Shown in pieces: positions 8,942-18,604 of a stretch of DNA of 36,666 bases (position 1 is the stretch's first letter; each line of letters begins with the position of its first letter). The stretch comes from Nitrospirota bacterium (GTDB lineage: Bacteria > Nitrospirota > Nitrospiria > Nitrospirales > UBA8639). The notes under the pieces are model-generated. The model was not told the DNA's origin. It searched no databases and saw only the letters and a program-made list of their open reading frames with translations. The stretch is taken from the NCBI GenBank assembly GCA_029864405.1, contig JAOTTP010000026.1, forward strand, positions 1 through 36,666. The letters are read 5' to 3'. The position numbers and the translations under genes are program-made.

Positions 8942-10819
8942 CTAGTCGGCTTTCAGGAAAATCCAGGCCGGATAGGGTGGAAGCTGGAGAGTGACCCTTT
9001 CCGCATTCTGAATGGTCAGGTTGGGGGGGGGCAGAAGTTCTTTCTGATCGCTCACGGGGAAGGTCCCACTATCTAGCGTGTTTTCCCATCTCCCAGGCGG
9101 AAGTTTGACCAACGCTAATGATGCCTTGTGGTGAAACCCCAGGAGCATAAGTGCGTCAGGCCCCTGTTTGGCACGGCGATGGATGATCAGTAACTGACTT
9201 TTCGCATGAGACCCAATCTGAATTTTATGGCCTTTCCCTCCGGTCCCCAGTGCTGGAACAGACTTGCGCAGATGAATCAAGGCCTGGCACCACTGCACGT
9301 GGGCCTGTTGTTGAGGATTGGTTTCCAGGGAAGGTCGAAGCTTAGAACGATCAAAGGTTTCTTGACTATAGGGATCGGGGATGTCTGTCCATCCGAACGC
9401 CGCAAATTCTCTTGTTCTTCCCTGTCGGACCGCTTCAATTAAGGCCGCATCCCCGTGGTCGATAAAGTACAAAAAAGGAGCGGTTTCGCCATACTCTTCC
9501 CCCATAAACAAGAGCGGAAGATAAGGGGAGAGAAGCACAGTGGCATTGGCGACCTTGAGGGCTTCAAAGCTCACCAAGCTACTGAGGCGGTCTCCCTGTG
9601 CACGATTGCCGATTTGGTCATGATTTTGGGCGCACACCACAAGTTGTTCTGGTGAACATGGCTTGAAGGAATTGCCGTGTTTTCGCCGTCGGTGTGGAGA
9701 ATATTGTCCTGTATAGACCACTCCCTCTCGTATGGCTTTGGCCAAGTCTTTGAGCTGACCAAAGTCTTCATAGTATCCCTTATGCTCTTTTGTCAGCACG
9801 GTATGAAGGGTATGATGAAAGTCATCACTCCATTGCCCGTCCAAGCCATACCCGCCTCTTGAGATGGGCGAAATAATGCGAGCATCATTCAGGTCGCTTT
9901 CGGCTATCACATGCACCTGGCGATTGAGCCGTTGTCCCTCTGCGTGAACGGCTTCCCCAATGTCCTGAAGAAGATGCTTCGCGCTGAAGTCGAAGATGCC
10001 GTGAATCGCATCCAGGCGTAAGGCATCAATGTGATACTCATGAGTCCAGTACGCGGCATTGCTGATCACAAAATGTCTGACGGGGTCGCTCTCCGGTCCA
10101 TCGTAATTGATGGCGCTCCCCCAGGGGGTTCTGTAAGTGTCGGTGAAATACGGGCCAAAATCGCCAAGGTAATTTCCTTCCGGGCCCAGGTGGTTATACA
10201 CAACGTCCATAATCACCGCGAGACCGGCTGCGTGACAGGCATCCACGAGCCGCTTGAGACCGTCCGGTCCTCCATAATTGTTTTGTGGAGCAAAGAGATG
10301 CGCTCCATCGTATCCCCAATTTCTTGTCCCGGGGCATTGTGCCACCGGCAGAAGTTCGATGGCGGTAATGCCAACCTGTTCACGCAAATAGGGCAGACGG
10401 TTGATCATGGCATCGAAGGTACCTTCAGGAGTAAAGGTTCCGGTGTGGAGCTCGTATATGATGTATTGCTCAAGCGGCATTCCACGCCATTCTCGATCCG
10501 TCCACGAAAACGCAAGCGGATCGATAATTTCCGATGGGCCATGCACGCCATCCGGTTGCGAACGGGAAGCCGGATCAGGGCGCTCGATGGTGTCGTTTAA
10601 TAGATACTGGTAGCGGGTGCCTGGAGAGATGTCCTGCACGGTGCCTTTCCAATACCCAAAGGATTCCTGGCTAAGGGGAATAGGTTCCCTAACACTTCCT
10701 ATGATTTTGACTGCGAGCGAATGGGCTTTGGGTGCCCACACTCGAAATTCCACAGAAGAAGCGTTGATGCAGGATGCGCCAAGCTCTAATCGACACGGTA
10801 ATGTCTTTGAATTTCCCAA
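8942..10819 (-). CDS. treZ: Malto-oligosyltrehalose trehalohydrolase
   Basis: TreZ (EC 3.2.1.141) hydrolyses the bond next to the trehalosyl end made by TreY and releases free trehalose. The 625-aa protein has an N-terminal CBM48-like module (EFRVWAPKAHSLAVKI), then the GH13 barrel. Barrel motifs are IMDVVYNHLGPEGNYL (region I, with the NHLGPxGNYL typical of TreZ), ALRLDAIHGIFD with the Asp nucleophile, HVIAESDLND with the Glu acid/base, and CAQNHDQIGNRA (region IV). The start is a TTG at 10817-10819, supported by GGGAGGAAAG about 8 bases upstream and by the lack of an earlier in-frame ATG with a site. A run of nine G's (9023-9031, + strand) encodes Pro-Pro-Pro near the C-terminus. It diverges from glgX. 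Confidence 0.96.
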   Translation of the reverse strand: MGNSKTLPCRLELGASCINASSVEFRVWAPKAHSLAVKIIGSVREPIPLSQESFGYWKGTVQDISPGTRYQYLLNDTIERPDPASRSQPDGVHGPSEIIDPLAFSWTDREWRGMPLEQYIIYELHTGTFTPEGTFDAMINRLPYLREQVGITAIELLPVAQCPGTRNWGYDGAHLFAPQNNYGGPDGLKRLVDACHAAGLAVIMDVVYNHLGPEGNYLGDFGPYFTDTYRTPWGSAINYDGPESDPVRHFVISNAAYWTHEYHIDALRLDAIHGIFDFSAKHLLQDIGEAVHAEGQRLNRQVHVIAESDLNDARIISPISRGGYGLDGQWSDDFHHTLHTVLTKEHKGYYEDFGQLKDLAKAIREGVVYTGQYSPHRRRKHGNSFKPCSPEQLVVCAQNHDQIGNRAQGDRLSSLVSFEALKVANATVLLSPYLPLLFMGEEYGETAPFLYFIDHGDAALIEAVRQGRTREFAAFGWTDIPDPYSQETFDRSKLRPSLETNPQQQAHVQWCQALIHLRKSVPALGTGGKGHKIQIGSHAKSQLLIIHRRAKQGPDALMLLGFHHKASLALVKLPPGRWENTLDSGTFPVSDQKELLPPPNLTIQNAERVTLQLPPYPAWIFLKAD

Positions 10820-10942
10820 ACGTCTTTCCTCCCTGTCGGTTATTCTTGGATTGGACCTGTTGGCTGGTTGATTGGCAATGATTGAAAGCTTAACAAATGA
10901 TGGGAGGACTGTATATGGAACGTCGGGATCGTCTATTTCCGT

Positions 10943-10971
10943 TTGCCTAGATTAAGATTATTCTATATCAT
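10943..10971 (+). promoter_or_regulatory. Candidate sigma70-type promoter for glgX
   Basis: TTGCCT at 10943-10948 and TATCAT at 10966-10971 are separated by 17 bases, in AT-rich DNA about 50 bases before the chosen glgX start. This is a weak match by eye, and no transcription data support it. Confidence 0.3.
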
Positions 10972-11023
10972 GCTCTCCGCTTTTGCAGACACCAAGATAA
11001 CCACATCCAGGAGAACAGTCGTT

Positions 11024-13159
11024 ATGGAAATTTGGCCAGGTCGATCATACCCTCTTGGTGCCACATGGGATGGGCAGGGAGTCAATTTCGCTTTGTTTTC
11101 CGAAAATGCGACAGGGGTCGATCTTTGTCTGTTTGACAATGAACTTCAGGACCAGGAAACCCACCTGATTACGATTGAAGAACGAACGGATCAAGTCTGG
11201 CATGTGTATTTACCTGAGGTGCGTCCTGGCCAACTCTATGGATACCGGGTGCATGGGCCGTATGATCCCGAGGCGGGACATCGGTTTAATCCTGCCAAGC
11301 TTCTCATCGATCCCTATGCGAAATCCTTGACGGGTGTCGTTCGATGGTCCGATTCCATGTTTGGTTATCGGCTTGGAGATCCGGAAGGCGATCTCTCATT
11401 TGATGATCGAAACAATGCGGGAAACGTGCCTAAAGGGGTTGTCGTCGATCAGGCGTTCAGTTGGGGGGGAGACCAACTTCTGAATATTCCCTGGGAGCAG
11501 ACGGTGATCTATGAGGTCCACGTTAAGGGAATGACGATGCGGCATCCGGATGTTCCTGAATCATTGCGGGGAACCTATGCGGGCTTGGCGTCTCCGGCGG
11601 TTATTAAATATTTTCAATCGCTCGGGATTACCGCAGTGGAATTATTGCCGGTTCAACATTTTGTGAATGATCTCTATCTGAAAGAAAAGGGCCTCACGAA
11701 TTATTGGGGATACAACTCCATTGGGTATTTTGCGCCGGACATCCGGTATTCCGCTTTCCCCGGTGGAGGAGAAAAGGTCGATGAGTTCAAATCCATGGTC
11801 AGAAAACTTCATAGTGCCGGCATCGAAGTCATCCTTGATGTGGTCTATAACCATACCGGAGAAGGTAATCACTTTGGGCCGACCTTATCATTTCGTGGGA
11901 TTGATAACGCGTCCTATTATCGTGTGTCTCCTGACAATCCACGCTATTACATGGATTATACCGGTTGTGGAAATACGCTGAATGTCCGACATCCACGGAC
12001 CTTACAGTTGATCATGGACAGCTTGCGGTATTGGGTGATTGATATGCATGTGGATGGCTTCCGTTTTGATCTGGCATCCGCACTTGCCCGTGAGTTGCAC
12101 GATGTGGATCGACTCAGCGCCTTTTTTGACATCATTCATCAGGATCCCGTGTTGTCGCAGGTGAAACTGATCGCCGAACCATGGGATCTGGGGGAAGGCG
12201 GCTATCAAGTGGGAAATTTTCCACCTGGGTGGGCGGAGTGGAATGGAAAATACCGTGATTCCATCCGCCGATATTGGAAAGGGGATGGTGGCTTACTTGG
12301 GGAAATCGCGCATCGTTGGTCCGGTAGCAGCGATCTCTATGGTGAAAGCGGACGCCAACCCTACGCCAGTATTAATTTTGTGACGGCCCATGACGGTTTT
12401 ACCCTCAAGGATTTGGTGTCCTATGACCACAAGCATAATGAAGACAATCAGGAGGGAAATCGGGATGGGACCGATGACAATGATAGTTGGAATTGTGGTG
12501 TCGAAGGCCCGACCGATGATCCCGCGATTCAGGAATTGCGTGACCGGCAGGTCCGGAATTTTTTCGCCACCTTGTTGTTATCCCAGGGAGTGCCGATGAT
12601 CTGTGGTGGGGATGAATTGGGTCGTACCCAACAGGGTAATAACAATGCCTATTGCCAGGATAACGAGTTGAGTTGGGTGAATTGGAACCTGACGCGATCC
12701 CAACTCGGATTGCTGGAATTTGTGAAACTGCTCATTGACATAAAAAAAACCCATCCGGTGTTTCAACGACGAAGGTTTTTTCAAGGGCGCCGGGTAGAGG
12801 ATTCAGAAGTGAAAGATGTTGCCTGGTTCGGATCGCATGGAAAAGAAATGTCGCATGAAGATTGGCAGATGGGGCTCCGCACATTGGGGATCCGGTTAGC
12901 GGGCGATGCCATTGTGGAGAAAGATAGTCAAGGACGGCCGATTGTCGACGAGACGTTTCTCGTGTTAATAAACGCCCATCATGAGGATGTGGATTTCATT
13001 CTTCCTGCTCATACCAAGTCGGTGCGGTGGGAGTTGGAGTTTGACACCGCTCTCCCTTTTGACAAGAAGAGTCCCCAACATATGAAATTGCTGAAAGGGG
13101 GGCAACCCTACCATTTAGTCTCTCGGGGGCTTGTTTTGTTCCGAACCCCGAAATCCTGA
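11024..13159 (+). CDS. glgX: Glycogen debranching enzyme GlgX/TreX type
   Basis: An isoamylase-type GH13 enzyme (EC 3.2.1.196 / 3.2.1.68) that hydrolyses alpha-1,6 branches. The 711-aa protein starts with a CBM48 module ([20 protein letters not shown]) and has [11 protein letters not shown]. Barrel motifs are [23 protein letters not shown] with the nucleophile Asp, [19 protein letters not shown] with the acid/base Glu, and [13 protein letters not shown]. The ATG at 11024 is chosen because AGGAG lies about 10 bases upstream and the family's conserved N-terminus starts here; the 27 extra codons back to a TTG at 10943 cover the candidate promoter. With treY and treZ nearby it probably serves the TreX role, supplying linear chains for trehalose formation, though glycogen breakdown alone is also possible. 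Confidence 0.96.
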   Translation: MEIWPGRSYPLGATWDGQGVNFALFSENATGVDLCLFDNELQDQETHLITIEERTDQVWHVYLPEVRPGQLYGYRVHGPYDPEAGHRFNPAKLLIDPYAKSLTGVVRWSDSMFGYRLGDPEGDLSFDDRNNAGNVPKGVVVDQAFSWGGDQLLNIPWEQTVIYEVHVKGMTMRHPDVPESLRGTYAGLASPAVIKYFQSLGITAVELLPVQHFVNDLYLKEKGLTNYWGYNSIGYFAPDIRYSAFPGGGEKVDEFKSMVRKLHSAGIEVILDVVYNHTGEGNHFGPTLSFRGIDNASYYRVSPDNPRYYMDYTGCGNTLNVRHPRTLQLIMDSLRYWVIDMHVDGFRFDLASALARELHDVDRLSAFFDIIHQDPVLSQVKLIAEPWDLGEGGYQVGNFPPGWAEWNGKYRDSIRRYWKGDGGLLGEIAHRWSGSSDLYGESGRQPYASINFVTAHDGFTLKDLVSYDHKHNEDNQEGNRDGTDDNDSWNCGVEGPTDDPAIQELRDRQVRNFFATLLLSQGVPMICGGDELGRTQQGNNNAYCQDNELSWVNWNLTRSQLGLLEFVKLLIDIKKTHPVFQRRRFFQGRRVEDSEVKDVAWFGSHGKEMSHEDWQMGLRTLGIRLAGDAIVEKDSQGRPIVDETFLVLINAHHEDVDFILPAHTKSVRWELEFDTALPFDKKSPQHMKLLKGGQPYHLVSRGLVLFRTPKS

Positions 13160-13315
13160 CTAAGTACTTCATCGTCACATGTCCCTGGGACCGATGGAAT
13201 AAGGCTCGGGCATAAACCGAATCAACCACTCTATGCCCGCATCAGGGCTAGAGGTCCAAACGGTTAAGAGAGACATGGGCGTTTTGGCAGAATAGGCCCT
13301 TCTGGCATCAGTCCG

Positions 13316-13543
13316 CTAGACGACAAATTTTTTGCTGCGTTCCACGATGTCGGTGACGGCTTCTTTGGCATCATCCGCGAATTCTCCGGCCCGTTCGCTC
13401 GCATCCTCCATCATGTTCTTTAACTGACGACGGGTTCGGGAGCCTGACTGCGGAGCCATCAACAGCCCAAGGCCGGTTCCGAGAACCACTCCGACCATTA
13501 GTGAAAGTCCGGCGAGCAAGACATATCGAGTGTCGTTATCCAT
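13316..13543 (-). CDS. YtxH-domain small membrane-anchored protein (second copy)
   Basis: A 75-aa protein with an N-terminal membrane helix (about residues 7-29, GVVLGTGLGLLMAP), then SGSRTRRQLKNMMEDA and an acidic/basic amphipathic tail (DDAKEAVTDIVERSKKF). The glycine-rich helix followed by APxSGxxTRxxL is the YtxH family pattern. GGAGGA lies about 8 bases before the ATG at 13541-13543. It is related in layout to the protein at 1430-1738, but shorter. Role unknown; family members are often linked with stress or stationary phase. Confidence 0.8.
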   Translation of the reverse strand: MDNDTRYVLLAGLSLMVGVVLGTGLGLLMAPQSGSRTRRQLKNMMEDASERAGEFADDAKEAVTDIVERSKKFVV

Positions 13544-13620
13544 GTGAGATATCCTCCATTGTTAGAATGTTAGTGAGTCGTTGGTGTCTGGTTTTCAAAA
13601 ACTGATATGCCGAGGCTCCG

Positions 13621-13953
13621 CTAGTAGCGCGGAGGCTGCTGTAAGAGGATCTCACGCTCGGCTTGGAGCCAATCTTCCCAATCACTGCCATGTTGGCCTC
13701 CGCGTCGTTGATGGATTTCATAGGCCCGTTGGGCTATTTGTTCCCGTAATTCCTCGGATAGGGCCATAGAAGGACCTGGATAGGAGGTCTTGGGACTATT
13801 GAGTTTTGTCTGAGACATCGCTGGTCGTTTGGTCGCCCCTGACGCCACGGTTTTGCTCACGGCTTTTGTGGCCGTCTTGCTTGCCGGTGTCGTTTTTTTT
13901 GTGGTGGAGGGTTTTTTCTTAGGTTGCTTGTCGTCCGGTGTTTTAGGGGGCAT
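13621..13953 (-). CDS. DUF2934-domain protein with Lys/Thr-rich N-terminal tail
   Basis: A 110-aa soluble protein in two parts. Residues 1-60 are low-complexity, rich in Lys, Thr, Ser, Ala and Pro (KKKPSTTKKTTPASKTATK), resembling histone H1-like or nucleic-acid-binding tails. Residues 65-110 (LREQIAQRAYEIHQRRGGQHG followed by DWEDWLQAEREIL) match the DUF2934 pattern of AxxAYExxxxRGxxxGxxxxDWxxAExE. The function of DUF2934 is not known. The basic tail suggests binding to DNA, RNA or anionic surfaces, which is inference. The ribosome site before the ATG at 13951-13953 is weak. It lies 77 bases upstream of the second YtxH gene on the same strand, so they may be co-transcribed. Confidence 0.75.
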   Translation of the reverse strand: MPPKTPDDKQPKKKPSTTKKTTPASKTATKAVSKTVASGATKRPAMSQTKLNSPKTSYPGPSMALSEELREQIAQRAYEIHQRRGGQHGSDWEDWLQAEREILLQQPPRY

Positions 13954-14490
13954 GTCTTGTTTTTACGCTCCTATGCTTGTCTTGAAGATAAAGGGCCCCG
14001 TTCTGATGACTTGTAATCTACTATACCGGAAATAGAGGTCTTCGTCCAAGCAGTGGGCATAGGTCTGTGATTCTTCTGGTCCATAACCAGGTAACGATAA
14101 GGACGACACGGAGTTTTCCTGGCAGTGACCAGAAAGATCAAAAATGCAAAGAGTCGAGTGGGCTTTGAAGGCTTTCCATTAGATCTTTCCAGGTCTGTTA
14201 TTGCAGTACACAATGACGAGGTTTTTAGAAGACACAAGATGGATCTTCCCTTACAATAATAAAGCGCAAGGGTAGCAATAAGACGATTGTGAATGAAAAT
14301 GCTATGCCAGAGGGCACTGCCGGAAAACCTGGCCAGATCTCTGGTGCCGAATGTGAATAAGACGGTGGATGTATGGTTCGTTGCCAAGCCATCTCCATTA
14401 GGCATGTTGAAACGAAGTATTGGGAATCCGCGACAGGGGTGTCCACTCAAACACTCAACAAGACTATTTCTTTTTTTTTGACTGACAACG
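13954..14490. other. Intergenic region between DUF2934 gene and malQ
   Basis: These 537 bases separate two divergent genes and should hold promoters for both. I see no convincing gene: a leftward open frame covering most of it has a non-protein-like composition and no ribosome site. A T9 run occurs at about 14470-14479 just before malQ. No clear operator or structured RNA was found by eye. Confidence 0.5.
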
Positions 14491-16725
14491 ATGAAAAACA
14501 ATGAGTCTGCAAAGAAGCCGATTTGGCAATTAGGTCAGCAGTATGGCATTGAACCGGTCTACCATGATGGATTAGGTGTTGAGCGACGGGTTGCAGTCCC
14601 TCATCTTCAACAAGTCCTGTCAAGCATGGGGGTCAAGGCCTCATCGAAGAAGGACATTCGTGACTCGCTTTCTCACGCGGTCTCCCGAACATGGACCCAG
14701 GTTATTGATTCCGTTGTGGTGCGGTATTCTTCTGATCCTCTGTTCATGCTGCCTCTGTCCCTTCCTCTCGACGATATCAGCTTGGAAGAGGTTTCCCTCA
14801 CTGTCCAGCTGACGGATGAGAAAGACGCTTGTCGCCACGTATGCCTGCCAGGATCCAGTGGTGAGGTGACATCTGAGAAGACGATCCATGGCCTTAAGTA
14901 TGTCAAAGTACATTTTCCTCTTTCCGAAAAATTGCCATTGGGATACTTCCGTCTTTTGGTCCGTGTGACAATTCATTCGGAGCGAACAGTGGAAGGTCAG
15001 GCTCTGCTCATTGTGGCACCCAGAAAATGTTATCTCCCTTCCTCACCTAAACGGTCTTGGGGGATTTCGCTTCAGCTCTACGGATTACGATCACACAAAA
15101 ACTGGGGAATTGGGGATTTTCGAGATTTAGGGAACGTCATGAAAGTGGCGGGGACTCGTTGGGGAGTGGCCACCATCGGGGTCAACCCTCTTCATATCCC
15201 GGCGGCAGGATTAACAAGCCCGTATTCTCCATCCAGCCGGCTCTTTTGGAGCCCCGTGTATTTGAATCTGGAGGGAGTGGACGAGTGGCGGACTTCGGCA
15301 GATCTTCGTCGGAAAGCCAAGAGCCCCAAATTTCAACACACCCTCAAACAGCTTCGGGAGAGTCCATGGGTCGACTATGAAGCTGTTGGCAAACTGAAAT
15401 GGACAGTCCTTGAGAAATTATTTCGAGTCTTTAGACGAGACCATCTCCGGCATAAAACTCCCACGGCACGCGGGAGGGCGTTTGCTCAATTTGTTTCGCG
15501 TTTTCACCCGTATCTGACGCAGTTTTGCACCTTTCAGGTGTTGACGGAACATGTGGGAACGGTGGCATGGCGGAGCTGGCCGAACGCCTTTCAGCATCCC
15601 CGGTCACACGATGTGGAAGTCTTTCAACAATCCCACGCCACTCGAATACAATTTTATCAATATGTCCAATGGCTGTGTGAGTTGCAATTACAGCAACTTG
15701 ATCATGTCGCCCAGAAGCATTCGTTGTCCCTACGGCTCTATCATGACTTGCCGGTTGGCATCCATCCCGATGGAGCCGATGCCTGGATGTTTCAAGATCA
15801 GCTCGCCTCAGACATCACGGTTGGAGCCCCGCCGGACGCGTTTAATCTCAATGGGCAAAGTTGGGGACTGGCGGCTCCCAATCCCGTTCGATTGCGGGAA
15901 GACGGCTATCGTTTTTTTCGAGAAACCTTAGCGCAAAATATGCGACATGGAGGTATCCTCCGGATCGATCATGCCTTGGGCCTGTTTCGGATGTTCTGGG
16001 TCCCCCAAGGGGAAACAGGAAAGGATGGCGTCTATGTCAGGACCTATGTGGATGAAATTTTGGCCGTCCTGGCTTTAGAAAGTGTGCGACGAAAGGTGAT
16101 GGTGGTTGGAGAAGATCTCGGTGCGGTCACTCCTGCCATTCGTGAAAAATTAGATGCGGCCGGGCTTCTCTCGTATCGCCTGCTATTTTTTGAACGAGAG
16201 GACGGGGGAGGGATGACCCCGCCTCATGCCTATCCTGAGCAGGCGCTTGTGGCCGCGACGACGCATGACCTTCCCACCCTCAAAGGTTTTTGGGCGGGAC
16301 GAGACATCATCATTAAGGAAGAAGGGGGTGTATACCCCAGAAAAAAGGATATCGAGCAAGACCGGCGTCTGCGTGCTGAAGATCGACAACGGTTATGGGA
16401 CGCGTTGTATCGGGAGGGCCTCTGTTCGGACGAGGCGATTCCCGTCAGTCTTTCGGATGACATGCTTCAAGCGATGTACCGGTATTTAGCCAGGACTCCC
16501 TCGCGCCTGCTCATCGTGCAACTTGAAGATTTGCTGGGAGAACTCGATACACCCAATCTGCCTGGAGCACCGGAATCAGTCTATCCTTCCTGGCGAGTGC
16601 GGATTGGTCGAGAGTTGACTGCCTGGCTGAAAGACCCGGCCATCCTGCGTTTTGCCAAAGCGATGCAGCGGGAGCGACGGAAAGGAGGGCGTGTGCAAGC
16701 GATACGCCGGCCTTCGGTCTCATGA
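14491..16725 (+). CDS. malQ: 4-alpha-glucanotransferase (amylomaltase)
   Basis: MalQ (EC 2.4.1.25, GH77) moves maltosyl units between alpha-1,4 glucans and releases glucose, recycling the short maltodextrins left by debranching and TreZ. The 744-aa protein has a long N-terminal region (about residues 1-185) like the E. coli MalQ type. The catalytic domain then begins with WGISLQLYGLRSHKNWGIGDF. Motifs include SPYSPSSRLFWSPVYL, LRIDHALGLFRMFWVP with the nucleophile Asp, VVGEDLGAVTPAIREKL with the acid/base Glu, and ATTHDLPTLKGFW. The ATG at 14491 lacks a good ribosome site, so expression may be low or the start slightly different. It is the last alpha-glucan gene of the cluster and is transcribed alone. 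Confidence 0.96.
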   Translation: MKNNESAKKPIWQLGQQYGIEPVYHDGLGVERRVAVPHLQQVLSSMGVKASSKKDIRDSLSHAVSRTWTQVIDSVVVRYSSDPLFMLPLSLPLDDISLEEVSLTVQLTDEKDACRHVCLPGSSGEVTSEKTIHGLKYVKVHFPLSEKLPLGYFRLLVRVTIHSERTVEGQALLIVAPRKCYLPSSPKRSWGISLQLYGLRSHKNWGIGDFRDLGNVMKVAGTRWGVATIGVNPLHIPAAGLTSPYSPSSRLFWSPVYLNLEGVDEWRTSADLRRKAKSPKFQHTLKQLRESPWVDYEAVGKLKWTVLEKLFRVFRRDHLRHKTPTARGRAFAQFVSRFHPYLTQFCTFQVLTEHVGTVAWRSWPNAFQHPRSHDVEVFQQSHATRIQFYQYVQWLCELQLQQLDHVAQKHSLSLRLYHDLPVGIHPDGADAWMFQDQLASDITVGAPPDAFNLNGQSWGLAAPNPVRLREDGYRFFRETLAQNMRHGGILRIDHALGLFRMFWVPQGETGKDGVYVRTYVDEILAVLALESVRRKVMVVGEDLGAVTPAIREKLDAAGLLSYRLLFFEREDGGGMTPPHAYPEQALVAATTHDLPTLKGFWAGRDIIIKEEGGVYPRKKDIEQDRRLRAEDRQRLWDALYREGLCSDEAIPVSLSDDMLQAMYRYLARTPSRLLIVQLEDLLGELDTPNLPGAPESVYPSWRVRIGRELTAWLKDPAILRFAKAMQRERRKGGRVQAIRRPSVS

Positions 16726-16916
16726 GTTCATAAGGATGGACAGGAAGGCCATATGCCGGATTGAGGCAAATGAAGAGCATAGCCGGGATGTCGGTTGCGT
16801 GATGTCCAAGAGGATACTATGATCAACGGTTGTCATGTCCCAACGACCATTGAGCGAGGTTGGGAAAATATCGCGTTTCCTCATAAGTCGATAAGGAAGA
16901 GAGGCCGAGCCTTGAT

Positions 16917-17765
16917 ATGCAAGAGAAAAAACTGACGATGGCCGGGTGGGTAGATGGATTAACGGAAGCGGTGACCGCGAGTCTGGCTCAGATTATTGCC
17001 TATCTGCCAACCCTGATTTTAGCGTTCATGCTGCTGGGCCTTGGCTATGTGTTGGCCCGTGTTGTGTCTGTCGTGGTGACCCGCTTGTTGCAATTGATGG
17101 GGTTTGACCGGCTGCTGAGTCGAACCGCCGTGCAAACCTTATTGGAACGATCGGGGACCAAACAGAAAAGTTCTGAAATTTTAGGGATGATCGCCTTTTG
17201 GATTATCTTTCTGGTCTTTCTCATCCAAGCGTCCGACACTCTGAGCTTGACGATGGTCTCGGATGCGTTGACGAGTATTGCCTATTATATTCCGAAAGTC
17301 GGGATTGCGGTGTTAGTGCTGGTTCTGGGTTTAATCGCCGCGAATTTTGTCCGTGAGTTGATTACCATGACTTGCAGTTCTGCAGGAATTACCCACGGGA
17401 CGATGGTGGCCCAGGCCGTCTATGTGGCTGTAGTGCTGTTGATTGTGGTGACGGCCATTGACGCACTCGGGATTAATACGGAATTGTTGAACAATACCAT
17501 TGTCATCTTATTAGCGGGATTGATCGGGGGTGCGGCATTGTCGTTTGGGTTGGGGTCACGAACCGCCGTGGCCAATCTCATTGCCGCTCATTATTTGGGA
17601 TCAATGGTTCGGGTGGGCATGACCGTAAAAATTGGGGAGAACCAGGGAACCGTGGTTGCGGTCACCCCCATCTCGGTCGTGTTAGAAACCCGGGAAGGCC
17701 GGGTCATCGTTCCTGCAACCCAGGTCACCGAATCAACAGCCGTCATCACCCATCCCGAGCATTAA
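16917..17765 (+). CDS. MscS-like mechanosensitive channel family membrane protein
   Basis: A 282-aa inner-membrane protein with about five hydrophobic segments. It begins with conserved TM-helix repeats (residues about 20-50 and 115-145), then has a Gly/Ala-rich segment LIGGAALSFGLGSRTAVANLIA that matches the pore-lining TM3 pattern of MscS. A short beta-domain follows (VRVGMTVKIGENQGTVVAVTP), ending EGRVIVPATQV. The C-terminal cytoplasmic vestibule of true MscS is missing, as in CmpX-like and small-conductance relatives. It probably helps ions leave under osmotic stress, or acts as a sensor. GGAAGAGAGG lies about 14-20 bases before the ATG at 16917; an internal ATG at 16938 is an alternative start. 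Only 2 bases separate its stop from the next gene, so they form an operon. Confidence 0.8.
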   Translation: MQEKKLTMAGWVDGLTEAVTASLAQIIAYLPTLILAFMLLGLGYVLARVVSVVVTRLLQLMGFDRLLSRTAVQTLLERSGTKQKSSEILGMIAFWIIFLVFLIQASDTLSLTMVSDALTSIAYYIPKVGIAVLVLVLGLIAANFVRELITMTCSSAGITHGTMVAQAVYVAVVLLIVVTAIDALGINTELLNNTIVILLAGLIGGAALSFGLGSRTAVANLIAAHYLGSMVRVGMTVKIGENQGTVVAVTPISVVLETREGRVIVPATQVTESTAVITHPEH

Positions 17766-17767
17766 GC

Positions 17768-18604
17768 ATGGAACTCGAACATCGGCTCACTCTTGGGTAT
17801 CTGCAGGCCCATCCCGTGGAAGCAGCTCGTCATTTGGAATCCCTGGATCCCCATGAATCAGCGTCCCTCCTGGAGGCCCTACCCGGTGAGGAAATCGCCG
17901 GTGTCTTAGAGCATTGTTTGCCGGTGTCCACCGCAAAAATTATCGAAGAGCTTTCGAAAGACCTTGGAGCAGACGTCTTAGGCGCCATGAATGCCACGTC
18001 TGCCATCGGGGTTCTTCGGCAATTTGAGGAACCCGTTCGCCAGGAAGTGTTAGACCGGTTAGATAATCCGATGGGGGCCACGCTTCGCCGTGCCTTGCGG
18101 TATTCACCCAATACGGCGGGAAGTTTAGCGGATCCTCAGGTGTTCACCCTTCCACCCGATATTGCGGTCGAAGAGGCCATAGACCGTATTCGTACTTATG
18201 GGCAGAAAGCCATGTACTATGTCTATGTCATCGATCGCGATAGCAAATTGGAAGGTGTCCTGACGTTGAGGCAACTGCTTATAGATAGGTCTGATCATTT
18301 AGTCGGGACACTGATGGAGACCCAGATCACCACCTTATCGGCAGAAGCCAATCTGGAAGAAATTCTCAAACATCCGGAGTGGAGCCGGTTCCACACGTTG
18401 CCGGTGGTGGATCGGTGGGGAACATTTTTTGGCGCCTTGCGATATCGGATGTTACGCCGGATTGAGAAAGATGTCGGAGGCAAGGCCCCGTTGGGGTCGG
18501 TGAGTGATTCGCTTATGCAACTTTGGGAAGTGTATTCGTTAACCGGCATTCGTTTAATGACGGACGTAGCGGAAACTCTACAAGAACGGAACAAAATAGT
18601 GTGA
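17768..18604 (+). CDS. Soluble MgtE-like protein: MgtE N domain plus CBS pair, no membrane domain
   Basis: A 278-aa cytoplasmic protein built like the regulatory half of MgtE. A helical, superhelix-like MgtE N domain (about residues 10-115, with ESLDPHESASLLEALPGEE) is followed by SPNTAGSLADPQVFTLP, the linker that in MgtE precedes the CBS domains. A CBS pair follows (about residues 125-245; YYVYVIDRDSKLEGVLTLRQLL and FHTLPVVDRWGTFFGALR). It then ends with a short helical tail instead of the five transmembrane helices of a real transporter. It is followed at once by a complete MgtE gene overlapping in GTGA, which argues that the two proteins work together, for example as a regulatory partner. 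A truncated former transporter is the alternative, but the frame is intact. Confidence 0.85.
   Translation: MELEHRLTLGYLQAHPVEAARHLESLDPHESASLLEALPGEEIAGVLEHCLPVSTAKIIEELSKDLGADVLGAMNATSAIGVLRQFEEPVRQEVLDRLDNPMGATLRRALRYSPNTAGSLADPQVFTLPPDIAVEEAIDRIRTYGQKAMYYVYVIDRDSKLEGVLTLRQLLIDRSDHLVGTLMETQITTLSAEANLEEILKHPEWSRFHTLPVVDRWGTFFGALRYRMLRRIEKDVGGKAPLGSVSDSLMQLWEVYSLTGIRLMTDVAETLQERNKIV

Noticed and set aside
10943..11023. 27-codon N-terminal extension of glgX
   Set aside because: It starts at a TTG without a ribosome site and covers a likely promoter; the conserved N-terminus begins at 11024.
13971..14501. Leftward 176-aa open frame before malQ
   Set aside because: Composition is unlike the neighbouring genes, no ribosome site, and it overlaps the malQ start; treated as intergenic.
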